A stretch of DNA of 64,000 nt from Aricia agestis. Taxonomy: Eukaryota > Arthropoda > Insecta > Lepidoptera > Lycaenidae. Every line of letters starts with the position of its first letter. Position 1 is the stretch's first letter. Shown here in pieces: positions 39,331 to 50,643 of the stretch. The notes below the pieces were generated by a model. The model saw only the letters and a program-made list of their open reading frames with translations. It was not told the DNA's origin and searched no databases. A program made the translations under genes and the position numbers. The stretch lies in NCBI RefSeq assembly GCF_905147365.1, contig NC_056423.1, forward strand, positions 1,220,501-1,284,500, read 5' to 3'.

Positions 39331-39440
39331 TTGGAAGTAAGTACCGTATATTACAGGTATATTAAGTGAGGCCAGTAATTATTACAAAGAGAAATATAGA
39401 GTTAGTTCATGGAAGTATAAAAGTTTACTATTTAATTATT

Positions 39441-39742
39441 TTCTTTTTAAATGAAATAAGGGGGCAAACGAGCAAACGGGTCACCTGATGGAAAGCAACT
39501 TCCGTCGCCCATGGACACTCGCAGCATCAGAAGAGCTGCATGTGCGTTGCCGGCCTTTTAAGACTGAATAGGGTAATAGGGGAGGGTAGGAAAGGGAATA
39601 GGGTAGCGGATTGGGCCTCCGGTAAACTCACTCACTCGGCGAAACACAGCGCAAGCGCTGTTTCACGCCGGTTTTCTGTGAGAACGTGGTATTTATCCGG
39701 TCGAGCCGGCCCATTCGTGCCGAAGCATGACTCTCCCACGTA
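39441..39742 (-). repeat. Family-A repeat present in unit 1, absent from unit 2
   Basis: TTTTAAATGAAATAAGGGGG to GACTCTCCCACGTA. At the matching place in unit 2 (around 47275-47285) the flanks TTTACTATTTAATT and TTTTTATCTATTATAATTAC are joined directly, an empty site. This gives the element ends to within a few T-rich bases. Confidence 0.88.
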
Positions 39743-39927
39743 TTTTTTTATCTATTATAATTACTAATATTTTAAAAGCTACTCGGAAAGCGAACTCGTA
39801 TGTACTTCTGTAGGTGAAATGTGGGTGTGAGTGTTGTGTGTATGATATAATTAGAATTTTCAATCAATTTTATACGTCGTCCTTTACAACGTAGACAACC
39901 GGCAAAAATCAAACGTAATGCTTGTAG

Positions 39928-40100
39928 TTAATACAGATGCGTAAATTGCAGCAGGAATATGAGTGCTGTGACTGCGAAGAGCATGTCTAATGCCAACTAG
40001 AGATCCGTCCATGGGGTGTAAACTCACCACAGTCGCCCGCATCGGCCGCCGCGCTTCTACATGCGAGTCAGCTGCTTCAGAGCCTGTTCACACACTTCTT
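39928..40100 (-). pseudogene. Antisense GR terminal-exon pseudogene, unit 1
   Basis: On the - strand, after an acceptor-like CTAATTTTCAG, the next 173 nt end in TAA, exactly the length and phase of the terminal exon of GR A-C. The last residues read LALDMLFAVTALIFLLQF, then THLY and stop, matching a GR seventh hydrophobic segment (compare QFSHIY in GR A and QLSHLY in GR D). Three in-frame stops (TAG, TGA, TAG) interrupt it earlier, so it cannot make a receptor. The earlier exons were not found. Confidence 0.75.
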
Positions 40101-40564
40101 CTGAAAATTAGTTATTATTAATCTTCAGTATATGATAATCTAGATTTTACCAGTGGCTTCATCCATGTAATGTCCTATGGGTACTACTTGGGATAAAAAT
40201 ACAGATGCATTATTTCAGGACTTAAAGTAGTTTCATCAAAATTAATTTTATAACGCTAAGTAAGTTCGTGAAACAACATATTTTATGTCTATCATTGTGT
40301 TAGTTCGATTTGTTTTGGTCCTTATAGTACACAGTAGTAGTTAAACATTTAGAATACAAAGGTAATCAAATTTCTATTACACATAATTTATTGCTTTTAA
40401 CTAATAAGTTTTTATTATGACGTAAAAATCTTATTAAAATTAATAATATTGTATAAGTTATATAATTGTATAAGTTATCCGATGTATAAAAATAATCCAT
40501 AATACTGTTACGTGCTAGGACTACTAGGGTTCGAAGGATTTGGAGAGAAAAACCTGCTTTTTTT

Positions 40565-40902
40565 TATTAATGAAATAAGGGGGCAAACGAGCAAACGGGT
40601 CACCTCATCAGTCATCAGGCAGTTGCTTTCCATCGAAAGCAACTGCCGTGGCCCATGGACACACGCAGCATCAGAAGAGTTGCAGGTGCGTTGCCGGCCT
40701 TTTAAAAGGGAATAGGGTAATAGGGGAGGGTAGAGATGGGAAGGGCAGAGAAGGGAATAGGGTAGGGGATTGGGCCTCCGGTAAACTCACTCACTCGGCG
40801 AAACACAGCGCAAGAGCTGTTTCACGCCGGTTTTCTATGAGAACGTGGTATTTCTCCGGTCGAGCCGGCCCATTCGTGCTGAAGCATGGCTCTCCCACGT
40901 CA
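40565..40902 (-). repeat. Family-A repeat nested in the solo LTR
   Basis: TTAATGAAATAAGGGGGCAA to GGCTCTCCCACGTC. It has a local duplication/inversion near 40605-40650 (CAGTTGCTTTCCATCGAAAG). Confidence 0.8.
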
Positions 40903-41094
40903 AAAGCTGCTCACTGCTGAGTCTCGTGAAGACTTTATTCACTAGCACTATGTCTAACACAAAGCACTAGGTCCTAAACACTAAGCACTATCACTGTCCT
41001 AAATCATAGCCAAGTCGAGAGTTTCACTGGTTCACTCATTATTGATCACTTGTATTCACTCCGAAGTCGCCTTGAAGATCGCAAGGGCTGAACT

Positions 41095-41243
41095 GGTGCC
41101 TTACTCCCGAAACTGATATCGATTTCGATTTTCGATTTCAACGGTTTTTTGACATTTTTTAGCCATATTTTAGATGGCTAATGTGTCAAAAAACCGTTGA
41201 AATCGCAAATCGAAATCGATATCAGTTTCGGGAGTAAGGCACC
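41095..41243. mobile_element. 149-bp near-perfect foldback element in the solo LTR
   Basis: GGTGCCTTACTCCCGAAACT at the left and AGTTTCGGGAGTAAGGCACC at the right are exact complements, and pairing extends through GATATCGATTTCGATTT and TCAACGGTTTTTTGACA to within a short loop. Confidence 0.88.
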
Positions 41244-41480
41244 TGATTCTACCGGCACGTCTGCCTGCGACTATTTATATTATGGGCCCAGGCGAATCTC
41301 AGAATGTTCCGGAACATTCCTTTCTAGAATAAACCCGATTCACGTAAACAAGTGTGGTATATTTCTGGAAGCCTAACGCCATCAGCTAGTATCGAATAGC
41401 GGATTTACGCTTTCTGCGTTTCCTCGATAAGCTGCGCTGATTTGACGTTAGATGGCTCTGTGTGTCCGTATTCGTAACAC

Positions 41481-41690
41481 TACTAATAATATTATAAATG
41501 TGAATATGTATCTGTCTGTCTGTCTGTTACCTCTTCACGCCCAAACCGCCCAACCGATTTTGTTGAAATTTGGCACAAAGATAGTTAGAGTTCCTGGGAA
41601 GGACATAAGATACTTTTTGTCCTGTAAAAAGGACGGTTCCCGCGTGATAAACGAGTTTTGGCGCAACTTAGTTGCGGGCGTCATCTAGTT
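41481..41690 (+). repeat. Family-C repeat upstream of GR B
   Basis: TACTAATAATATTATAAATG, CTCTTCACGCCCAAACCGCC and GCGGGCGTCATCTAGTTG. It starts directly after the solo LTR and ends about 250 bp before the GR B start codon. Confidence 0.75.
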
Positions 41691-41937
41691 GTTTATATAC
41701 TACAAATACTGATTCTAGATATGGATAACCCATCATTTAAGTTACGTAATTGTGTTTTCGTGATCATAAAATTGCAGTAACATCGATGTATACCGCTAGG
41801 GTACATAATTTCAACGTAATTGATTAAGGGTTAAATTAGAAAGTAAAGTTACTGTGATTTTACTTAGTAAAATAAAATGCCTGACGACTTGAGTTATTGA
41901 CCAAAGAACATTCAACGACACGCACGTTGTAGCTACA

Positions 41938-42678
41938 ATGAATACTTTAAAAAATGAAAATATCATAATTGTGAAAGAAGTTAACACTACATCAAAAACA
42001 GAAAATGTGACCCCGAAACGATACAATACGCCTTATTCGGCGTATTCAAGGAATCTCTATTTATTTTTTCTGTTTGTTCAATTTTTCTTGTCTCTAGATT
42101 TTGGATTTATGAAATGTCAAACTCGCAGACAGAGAATTGTCGTTAAAATATTAACGACCATTCCTTCTGTACTGATGCTGGCCGGCTTTATTTACAATAT
42201 TATGGTGACCTCACATGGAGTATCGTTTATAGTTTGGTTTTTATACGTATATTTACAGTATGGGTTAATGGTTGTCTCTACCATTTGTTGTGACAGACAA
42301 AATTCATTTTGTGCTTTATTGGAAATCCTATCCAATATTGACAGAGAGATGCATATTCAGATAAAAGGAACTGAATTAAAAATCATTGGAGTTGAATTTC
42401 TCATTTTGTTTTCAAGTTTTTTTTTTGCTTATGAGCATTGCACGCTGGTGCCGAAAGAGTGTATATTTGAAACTGTTACTACCAACTTAGTATTTATAGT
42501 TAGTATAGTTGCCGATTTTCCGCTTATTCTGTATTCTCTGAGTTTCCACATTGCTTATTGGCGCGTCAAAAACTTAAAGGATATTGTCAGTAATTGCTGC
42601 GAACCTCTTTCCGTATATTTTATCTACAAGTATTTGCTGGATGGAATAGAGAAGTGCAAAAAATGCTTTGATTTGTTG
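41938..42678 (+). CDS. GR B coding exon 1 (residues 1-247)
   Basis: ATG after GTAGCTACA; donor TTG before GTAAGT; 741 nt. Nearly identical to GR A exon 1, with the substitutions Q26P, S102L, Y221C and H227Y. Confidence 0.9.
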
Positions 42679-45601
42679 GTAAGTATAATACGAATAGTAT
42701 TTACTAGCTGTTGCCCGCGACTTCGTCCGCGTTAGCATAATTATTAGATCACATCCCAAGCATTGTTTATTGTACAAAAATATTCAATGTACAGAATTGA
42801 CTTTCCTACGATTTTATTATATAATAGATGTTCCACGCAGCTTTGCTTGCGTAATTTAGGAATTTCACGCAACCGTTTAGCCTTTGTCCCTTCACGTGGT
42901 ATATTCTTCATGTTTGCCAAATAACATAAAAATGGCTCCAGTAGTTCTTAAGATAATAAGCCATTTCAAATAATTTCCCTCCGTTTTTTCCACATTTTCC
43001 TCTATTTCTTTGCTCTTACTAGTCTTAGCGTGATAAAATATAGCCTATATAGCCTTCCTCAATAAATGGACTACCTAACACTAAAATAATTTTTCAAATC
43101 GGACCAGTAGTTTCTGAGATTAGCGCGTTCAAACAAACAAACAAACAAACTCTGCAGAATTATAATATTAGTATAGATATAGATTACATCCATGACGTTA
43201 AGAAGTGACTAGTATTTTAGAAACACAATTATGCATATTTTGTCTGTATTTCAGTACGTAGTAGCTCTGTTCTACAAAATTCCTACAGCATTGGCTATTT
43301 CTTTCGCCGCCATTAGAGACATAAAGTACAATGTAAGTAGCTCTATTTTATTTACATGAAATATACTAGCTAAGTAGCTAAGTAGTATTTAAGATTCTGT
43401 TTGTTGGATATATACTTCTATTGTATCTTTTATCTCACTATCATCTATATGTCGTAGATTATTTATTTTACTTAATCTGTAGATTTATTTTCTAAAGAAC
43501 CGGAAGGAATTTTTAATTAATTTTAACGGGTGTTAATTATTATATTTGATTTGAGTTCCGGATGTTAATTTAATTAATTTTAATATTCACCGGAAGGAAG
43601 TCAGTTTAAGCGAGCACCATGACGTCACATCTTGTGGTGGTGGCGGCATGTGGACAGAGTCAGAGTGGTGGTCAGTGGTGAGACTTCTCATTTTTGTTGG
43701 GCAGAGTTATCGTAACCGTAGAGAAGTGAACTACTTTGCTCCGAAACTGTCGGTTCGCATAGTTTAAAATAAATTAAAGTGATTTGTGCACCAAATAATA
43801 AATCAGTGTAAACAATTAGTGTTGGAGTTTGTTATTTTCAAAATGAATCCCGATTTTCCTGCTGTCGATCACGACGTGAATACGGATCCGCCATCCCTGA
43901 CTCCGTCATAATATTATATAATATTTTTGTGTTTGCAGATAAGATCTTTCGATTCCTCAATTGTATATATATATTGGATATTCCAATTATTGATCAGTGT
44001 GATAGTGCCAGCTGTGTTGGCATCACGACTTGCTAACGAGGTCGACAAAATTAAGATAATACTGCACGAGAAACTATTACTGGAAACTGGTAAGCATATA
44101 GCATCGGTTTTATATCTAGAACTGCGAAAGTGATATGCAGAGATAAACACACTGGATGTATCCATACCATCCAGTTTTCAGAAGATTTTAACAAAAAGTC
44201 CTAACTGATCATCATCAATAATTATTAAGGTACCAAATGACATGGCAAGCAGGTTTTTTTTTATGAAATAGGTGGCAAACGAGCAAACGGGTCACCTGAT
44301 GGAAAGCAACTATCGTCGCCCATGGACACTCGCAGCATCAGAAGAGCTGCAGGTGCGTTGCCGGCCTTTTAAGAGGGAATAGGATAATAGGGGAGGATAG
44401 GGATGGGAAGGGAAGGGAATAGGAGAGGGTAAGGAAGGGAATGGGGTAGGGGATTGGGATTCCGGTAAACTCACTCACTCGGCGAAACACAGCGCAAGCG
44501 CTGTTTCACGCCGGTTTTCTGTGAGAACGTGGTATTTCTCGGGTCGAGCCGGCCCGAACGTTCCCACGTAGAAAAGTCACGTACGTACTAAAAGACACGG
44601 AAATATATTATATTATATTTCCGTTGTCTGGTACCTGTAACACAAATCCTTCAGGTACTTAGCACGGGGCCATAATTATAAAACAAAGTAGCTTTTTTCC
44701 CACATGTCCCTTTGTTCCCTTTAATCTTTAAAACTACGCAACGGATTTTGATGCGGTTTTCTTTAATAGCTAGGGTGATTCAAGAGGAAGGTTTATAAGT
44801 ATAATAACATTGATTAAATAGTGGAGAAATACTGTTATTGTTGGGGTTTCCAATGTGATGTCGTAAATAATTACATTTTTTCCGCTTACATTGCAAACGC
44901 AGGCTGAATCCTACGAGATTTATCAAAATAATGTACCAAGTATTGTACACATTGAAAAGGTTCACAGAAAAGTCCGCGATGGTATATGTCTATCTTCTGT
45001 GGATATCCCACAATAACATATTTTTTTTGCAATTTTCTTTTTACGACAAATAATGGCTAATTTTCGAAGCAATTATAATAAATACAGCATTAATCCTTAT
45101 CCAATTAAATAACTTAATTTAATGTAGATCTATATGGCCCTTTACAGCATATTATTTAAAGGAATATTTTCGATGATATTATTACAGATTTAAAAATTGC
45201 AGGACGTAGCTTTTGCGGCGGTACCGACCAATGCGGGCCACGCCGGGTTCAATGAATACAAGTCAAAACTGCTGAACCGATTTTAATAAGTTTTTCAGTG
45301 GCTATGATATGTATATTTTATACCCGATGCGAAGCCGGGGCGGGTCGCTGGTTATTTTTTATTTATTTATTTGTATGAAAATTATGTATCGGTAAGCTAT
45401 AAAATATTTAAGGTCAATATATTTACAGCTGTGGGCAACAAAGCGGTGGCCATCAGGAACTTTCTCCTGTACATCGACGCGCGTCCCATGAGGTTCTACA
45501 TCTGCGGCGTCGTCCCCCTCAACTGTTCCTTCCCCTTCGTCATTCTCAACGTTTTCGTCACTTACTTGATTGTCGCCGTGCAGTTCTCGCACATTTACTA
45601 A
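41938..45601 (+). CDS. Gustatory receptor gene B (4 coding exons, 380 aa)
   Basis: Exons 41938-42678, 43255-43332, 43939-44089 and 45429-45601 have the same lengths and phases as GR A. The product differs from GR A at six positions that I count: Q26P, S102L, Y221C, H227Y, K275R and H306N. All seven hydrophobic segments and TYLIVAVQF are intact, so both copies are probably functional and recently duplicated. Intron 1 is 174 bp shorter than in A, lacking one internal family-D unit. AATAAA lies at 45749-45754. The upstream region holds a solo LTR and a family-C repeat not present before A. Confidence 0.9.
43255..43332 (+). CDS. GR B coding exon 2 (residues 248-273)
   Basis: Acceptor TGTATTTCAG, donor AAT before GTAAGT; protein identical to GR A exon 2. 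Confidence 0.88.
43939..44089 (+). CDS. GR B coding exon 3 (residues 274-323)
   Basis: Acceptor GTGTTTGCAG, donor ACTG before GTAAGC; 151 nt. IRSF replaces IKSF, and LANEV replaces LAHEV, relative to GR A. Confidence 0.9.
44263..44570 (-). repeat. Family-A repeat in GR B intron 3
   Basis: Orthologous by position to 36409-36735 in GR A. It has lost a short stretch at the GTGCCGAAGCATGG end. Confidence 0.8.
44780..45354 (-). repeat. Family-D-type repeats in GR B intron 3
   Basis: Duplicate of 36865-37520 in unit 1, ending GGGGCGGGTCGCTGGTT. Small indels separate the two copies. Confidence 0.6.
45429..45601 (+). CDS. GR B coding exon 4 (residues 324-380, stop)
   Basis: Acceptor ATATTTACAG; 173 nt; TAA at 45599-45601. 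One silent base change from GR A (AAC after ATTCTC rather than ATTCTG) and one from GR C. Confidence 0.92.
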
Positions 45602-46199
45602 GATTAAAATCTTTCGAACATTTACTACAATACAACGAATAATAAAAACTAAGGAAACGTAACTTCTATACTTGAACCATTTTGAATTTGGTTCCTTTTC
45701 GCACACTAAAATGTGGCAATAGCAACGAAACACCACTCAAATTGACGAAATAAAGCCGTTGAACTTAATTATTATTGTCACTTCTATATTTACACAAAAT
45801 TGTGCACCGAATACATCTTCGATAACATATGTTACATAATATATTATGTGATCGAAGGAATACATGCATAAAGAATGCATGTACCTATTCGGGTCACATT
45901 TTGTAGACTCGTGAACATTAATTTTGACAGGTACCCTTCCTTAGTTTTTATTATTCGTAGCTGCAATAGCTATTATTATAGCACCTATGTATTAATTGCG
46001 ATATAATTGTTATTAAATAAATACATATTTGTGATGTCATAATGTTATTTATAGTTGTAGCTTAGTCTGTTCAATTTATCAATAGCAATTTTGAAGGAAA
46101 ATTTTAATAGTGTTTTGGTTTTTCCATTGACATAACAAATAGACCGTATAGGTCTTAGGGTTTTTCTGAAAAATACCTGTCTAAATAATAATAATAATA

Positions 46200-46909
46200 A
46201 TATAATGTGTTGGCAAATCTACCTTCATTAGCATCTTCATGGACCAGTAGCTCTTCCAGGTGTTTTCAATCAGACGATTGACTTCCTTTCCTAGTCTAAT
46301 GTTAAAGGAGACTATCTGGCCCAAGTAGATATACTCGTCGACATATTGTAATTCTTGCCCATCTACCTCAATCCTACGTTTTCTGCTATTGGTCATTAAT
46401 TTTTTGGACCGATTCATCACTCCTCGAGGCTTGCCAATCTCCCTGAAACACAGAATCGTCGACATGTGTATTCTGCCCATCCTAACCTACGGTGCTCAGA
46501 CTTGGTCATTGACTGAGTCGTAAAGGTCCCAGCTCGGGGTTTATCAAAGAGCAATGGACCGCAGTATGTTAGGTGAAAAACTAGCTGACCGAATAAAAAA
46601 TGGCACGCTGCGCTCCAAAACAGGTGTTAAAGACGTCAGCATGAAAGCTGCAAAATTAAAGTGGGACTGGACGGGTCATACCAGCCGCATGCATCCTGAC
46701 CGTTGGGCAAAGGTCACCACAGAGTGGGTACCAGTGGACGGACGACGCCGCTGTGGACGGCCTCCAAAAAGATGGCGAGATGAACTGGATGCCTACAAGC
46801 CAGGCTGGCCCGCGGTGCTGTTGGAGCGAGACAGATGGAAGATCTTGGGGGAGGCCTTTGCTCAGCAGTGGGATAGCATAGGCTCATAAAAAAATATATA
46901 TAATGTGTT
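46200..46909 (+). mobile_element. 5'-inverted RTE-like LINE fragment (unit 2 copy)
   Basis: The same insertion as 38370-39087: inverted part on the - strand (VMNRSKKLMTNSRKRRIEV to MKVDLP), direct part on the + strand to 46889, and ATATAATGTGTT at both ends (46200-46211, 46898-46909). The direct part has an extra stop (TCGTAAAGG) near 46520. It was copied with the unit, not inserted twice. Confidence 0.85.
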
Positions 46910-46992
46910 ACTTGTACTTACTTTGTACATCATTTGCTTGTTTGTAATTAGTAGAATTAATTTGTGAAACGAACGAATTTTTGACTAGGTAA

Positions 46993-47150
46993 TTACAAAA
47001 ATACAAAAGTCTTTATTCACAAACTTAAAATACAATATAATAATAGTGTTTGAGACCCGCTTTTAAGTAAGGTCACAGAACACACATTAGTTTAACAAGT
47101 AAGGTTACCTGTGTTAGGGGAATCTCACTCTGCCGTAAACATATTTTAGA
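46993..47150 (-). repeat. 3' tail of a retroelement, unit 2 copy
   Basis: Duplicate of 39169-39330, with the TTTGTGAATAAAGACTTTTG end on the - strand. Confidence 0.5.
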
Positions 47151-47464
47151 GTAAGTATATTATATTACATTTTATTATTATATTACCGTATATTACAGGT
47201 ATATTAAGTGAGGCTAGTAATTATTACAAAGAGAAATATAGAGTTTACTCATGGACGTATAAAAGTTTACTATTTAATTTATTTTTATCTATTATAATTA
47301 CTAATATTTTAAAAGCTACTCGGAAAGCGAGCTCGTATGTACTTCTGTAGGTGAAATGTGGGAGTGAGTGTTGTGTGTATGATATAATTAGAATTTTCAA
47401 TCAATTTTATACGTCGTCGTTTACAACGTAGACAACCGGCAAAAATCAAACGTAATGCTTGTAG

Positions 47465-47637
47465 TTAATACAGATGCGTAAATTGCAGCAGGAATATGAG
47501 TGCTGTGACTGCGAAGAGCATGTCTAATGCCAACTAGAGATCCGTCCATGGGGTGTAAACTCACCACAGTCGCCCGCATCGGCCGCCGCGCTTCTACATG
47601 CGAGTAAGCTGCTTCAGAGCCTGTTCACACACTTCTT
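47465..47637 (-). pseudogene. Antisense GR terminal-exon pseudogene, unit 2
   Basis: Again exactly 173 nt from an acceptor-like TTTTCAG to TAA, with the same QFTHLY end and the same internal stops as the unit 1 copy. The lesions therefore predate the A/B duplication. One further change (GAGTAAGCTGC for GAGTCAGCTGC on the + strand) is specific to this copy. Confidence 0.75.
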
Positions 47638-48591
47638 CTGAAAATTAGTTATTATTCATCTTCAGTATATGATAATCTAGATTTTACCAGTGGCTTCATC
47701 CATGTAATGTCCTATGGGTACTACTTGGGATAAAAATACAGATGCATTATTTCAGGACTTAAAGTAGTTTCATCAAAATTAATTTTATAACGCTTAGTAA
47801 CTTCGTGAAATAATATATTTTATGCCTATCATTGTGTTAGTTCGATTTGTTTTGTTCAATGTGGTCCTTATAGGGTTAAGTATAGAGTGTACACAGTAGT
47901 AGTTAGAATACAAAGGTAATCTAATTTCTATTACACATAATTTATTGCTTTTAACTAATAAGTTTTTATTATGACGTAAAAATCTTATTAAAATTAATCT
48001 TCATTAATATTTCGTAACAACATCGAAAGCTGTGTAGTAAATTAATTGAAACATTGTCGTAAACTTATCGACATACTATTTTTGTTTAATTTCTTATGTA
48101 TCTTTTGTTATCTATGTAAAGAATTTCACCTTGACCCTTAAAATTATTATGAAACAATGTTAAATGAAATTACAACACTGTTGAGTTAGAATAATCCACG
48201 AGAAACTAATTATAAAAAAAGATACTTTTGATGTTAGCATCGAAACAATATTGGTCCATTTGAGACAGATCGGCAAGGTATAAAAGCTTGATAGATGGCT
48301 GGGTACCCCACGTATTAATACTAACTACAAATACTGCTTCTAGATACGGTTAAGCAAACATTTAAGTTACTTAAATGTGTTTTCGTGATCATAACATTTC
48401 AGTAACATCGATTGTCCACCTCTAGGGCACATAATTTCAACGTAATTAATATATTACGTAATATTATAAATTTAACCCTTAATATAATTAATGGTTAAAT
48501 TAGAAAGTGAAGTTCACTTAGTAAATTAAAATGCGTGACGACTTGAGTTATTGATCAAAGAACTTTCAACGACACGCACGTTGTAGCCATA

Positions 48592-49332
48592 ATGAATACT
48601 TTAAAAAATGAAAATATCATAATTGTGAAAGAAGTTAACACTATATCAAAAACAGAAAATGTAACCCCGAAACGATACAATACGCCTTATTCGGCGTATT
48701 CAAGGAATCTCTATTTATTTTTTCTGTTTGTTCAATTTTTCTTGTCTCTAGATTTTGGATTTATAAAATGTCAAACTCGCAGGCAGAGAATTGTCGTTAA
48801 AATATTAACGACCATTCCTTCTATACTGATGCTGGCCGGCTTTATTTACAATATTATGGTGACCTCATATGAAGTATCGTTTATAGTTTGGATTTTATAC
48901 GTATATTTACAGTATGGGTTAATGGTTGTCTCTACCATTTGTTGTGACAGACAACATTCATTTTGTGCTTTATTGGAAATCCTATCCAATATTGACAGAA
49001 TGATGAATATTCACATCAAAGGAACTGAATTAAAAATCATTGGAGTTGCAATTTTAATTTTGTTTTCGAGAATTTTTTTTGCTTATGCGCATTGCACGGT
49101 AGCACCGAAAGATTGTATAGATGAAACTGTTACTTCCATCATTATGTTTATAGTTAGTACAGTTGTTGATTTTCCGCTTGTTCTGTATTCCTTGAGTTTC
49201 CATATTGCTTATTGGCGCGTCAAAAACTTAAAGGATATTGTCAGTAATTGCTACGAACCTCTTTCCGTACATTTTATCTACAAGTCTTTGCTGGATGGAA
49301 TAGAGAAGTGCAAAAAATGCTTTGATTTGTTG
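48592..49332 (+). CDS. GR C coding exon 1 (residues 1-247)
   Basis: ATG after GTAGCCATA; donor TTG before GTACGT; 741 nt. Changes from GR B include E137M, E153A, S160R, E166A, F177D and N183I, several altering charge. Confidence 0.9.
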
Positions 49333-50261
49333 GTACGTATAATACGAATAGTATATTTGATTACATCAATGACCTTAAGAAGTGACTAGTATTTTAGAAA
49401 AACAATTTTGCATATTTTGTCTGTATTTCAGTACGTAGTAGCTCTGTTCTACAAAATTCCTATAGCATTGGCTACTTCTTTCAACGCGATTAGAGACATA
49501 AAGTACAATGTAAGTAGCTCCATTTTATTTACATGAAATAATACTAGAGCTTCTGTTTGTTGGATATCACTTTCATTGTATCTTTTATTTCCATATCATC
49601 TATATATAATATTTTTGTATTTGCAGATAAAATCTTTCGATTCCTCGTTTGTATATATGCATTGGGCATTCCAATATTTGTTCATTGTGATAGTGCCAGC
49701 TGTGTTGGCATCACGACTTGCTCACGAGGTCGACAAAATTAAGATAATACTGCACGAGAAACTATTACTAGAAACTGGTAAGCATATAGCATCGGTTTTA
49801 TATCTAGAACTGCGGAAGTGATATGCAGAGATAAACACCCTTGATATATCCAGACCATTCAGTTTTCAGAAGATATTAATAAAAAGTCCTAACTGATCAT
49901 CATCAAGGTACTAAACGAAGTCCGCAACTCTGTTACGCCAAAATTCGATTATTCCTCAAGTCTCAAACTATTACCATACAAAATTTCAGCAAAATAATTT
50001 CAGAGGTTTGGGCGTAAAAAAGTCATACAATATTTGTATAGATATTTATCGGTAATTTAAATTTTTTTTAAGGTTAATATATTTACAGCTGTGGGCAACA
50101 AAGCGGTGGCCATCAGGAACTTTCTCCTGTACATCGACGCGCGTCCCATGAGGTTCTACATCTGCGGCGTCGTCCCCCTCAACTGTTCCTTCCCCTTCGT
50201 CATTCTCAACGTTTTCGTCACTTACTTGATTGTCGCCGTGCAGTTCTCGCACATTTATTAA
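48592..50261 (+). CDS. Gustatory receptor gene C (4 coding exons, 380 aa)
   Basis: Exons 48592-49332, 49432-49509, 49627-49777 and 50089-50261 keep the lengths and phases of GR A and B. The gene is compact: introns are 99, 117 and 311 bp, against 576-1359 bp in A and B, because it lacks their repeat insertions. Compared with GR B, exon 1 has 29 amino-acid changes, 19 of them in residues 137-197 (fourth and fifth hydrophobic segments and the loop between). All seven segments and TYLIVAVQF are intact. AATAAA is at 50336-50341. It is the likely outgroup to A and B in this array. Confidence 0.9.
49432..49509 (+). CDS. GR C coding exon 2 (residues 248-273)
   Basis: Acceptor TGTATTTCAG, donor AAT before GTAAGT. 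Reads YVVALFYKIPIALATSFNAI and RDIKYN; four changes from GR A/B. Confidence 0.88.
49627..49777 (+). CDS. GR C coding exon 3 (residues 274-323)
   Basis: Acceptor GTATTTGCAG, donor ACTG before GTAAGC; 151 nt. Hydrophobic segment 6 reads YMHWAFQYLFIVIVPAVLAS. Confidence 0.9.
50089..50261 (+). CDS. GR C coding exon 4 (residues 324-380, stop)
   Basis: Acceptor ATATTTACAG; 173 nt; stop TAA. It differs from GR B only by TAT for TAC in the last Tyr codon, although exons 1-3 of C are clearly divergent. Confidence 0.92.
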
Positions 50262-50479
50262 GATTAAAATCTTTCGCACATTTACTGCAATTGTTACCGT
50301 TAGAATGCAGAATACGTTAAAGTGTGATATGTTTAAATAAAAAAGTTTATATTTGCACTTTACCTAGGTAGTTAGTTTTCATTCTCTTCCTTCGTAAAAG
50401 CCCTAAACACTTTAGCTTAAGCTAAGACTGTTTTTGTTTTGATTGCTTTTTTTCTAGTTGATACGATCTGGGGGGTGAG

Positions 50480-50643
50480 CCAAAATCTTTTCGTTTTCGC
50501 TTCGTTATAGAATCGCCGATGAAAATTCATGGAATTGACATAAGCGTTCGTTAATATGACGTTGACGTTCGACTCGTCTTATGTCAATTCCATACATTTT
50601 GATCGGCGATTCTATAACGAAGCGAAAACGAAAAAGTTTCGGC
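50480..50643. mobile_element. 164-bp foldback element downstream of GR C
   Basis: TCGTTTTCGCTTCGTTATAG at the left and its complement at the right pair over about 42 nt with few mismatches; GGAATTGACATAAG and its complement pair inside. Confidence 0.82.

Larger units (their letters stand above)
40506..41479 (-). mobile_element. Solo LTR with two nested insertions
   Basis: Starts TGTTACGTGCTAGGACTAC and ends CGTATTCGTAACA; read on the - strand it matches the solo LTR at 57079-57724 at both ends (CTCTCCAAATCCTCGAACCC near the 3' end). Flanks are ATAC and CTAC, a 4-bp duplication with one mismatch. A family-A repeat (40565-40902) and a 149-bp foldback element (41095-41243) are nested inside. 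No internal retroelement genes remain. Confidence 0.8.

Noticed and set aside
39930..40260. Additional upstream exons for the antisense GR pseudo-exon
   Set aside because: A donor-like ACTG|GTAAAA is present upstream on the minus strand, but the sequence there looks like a family-D relative and does not translate to receptor exon 3.
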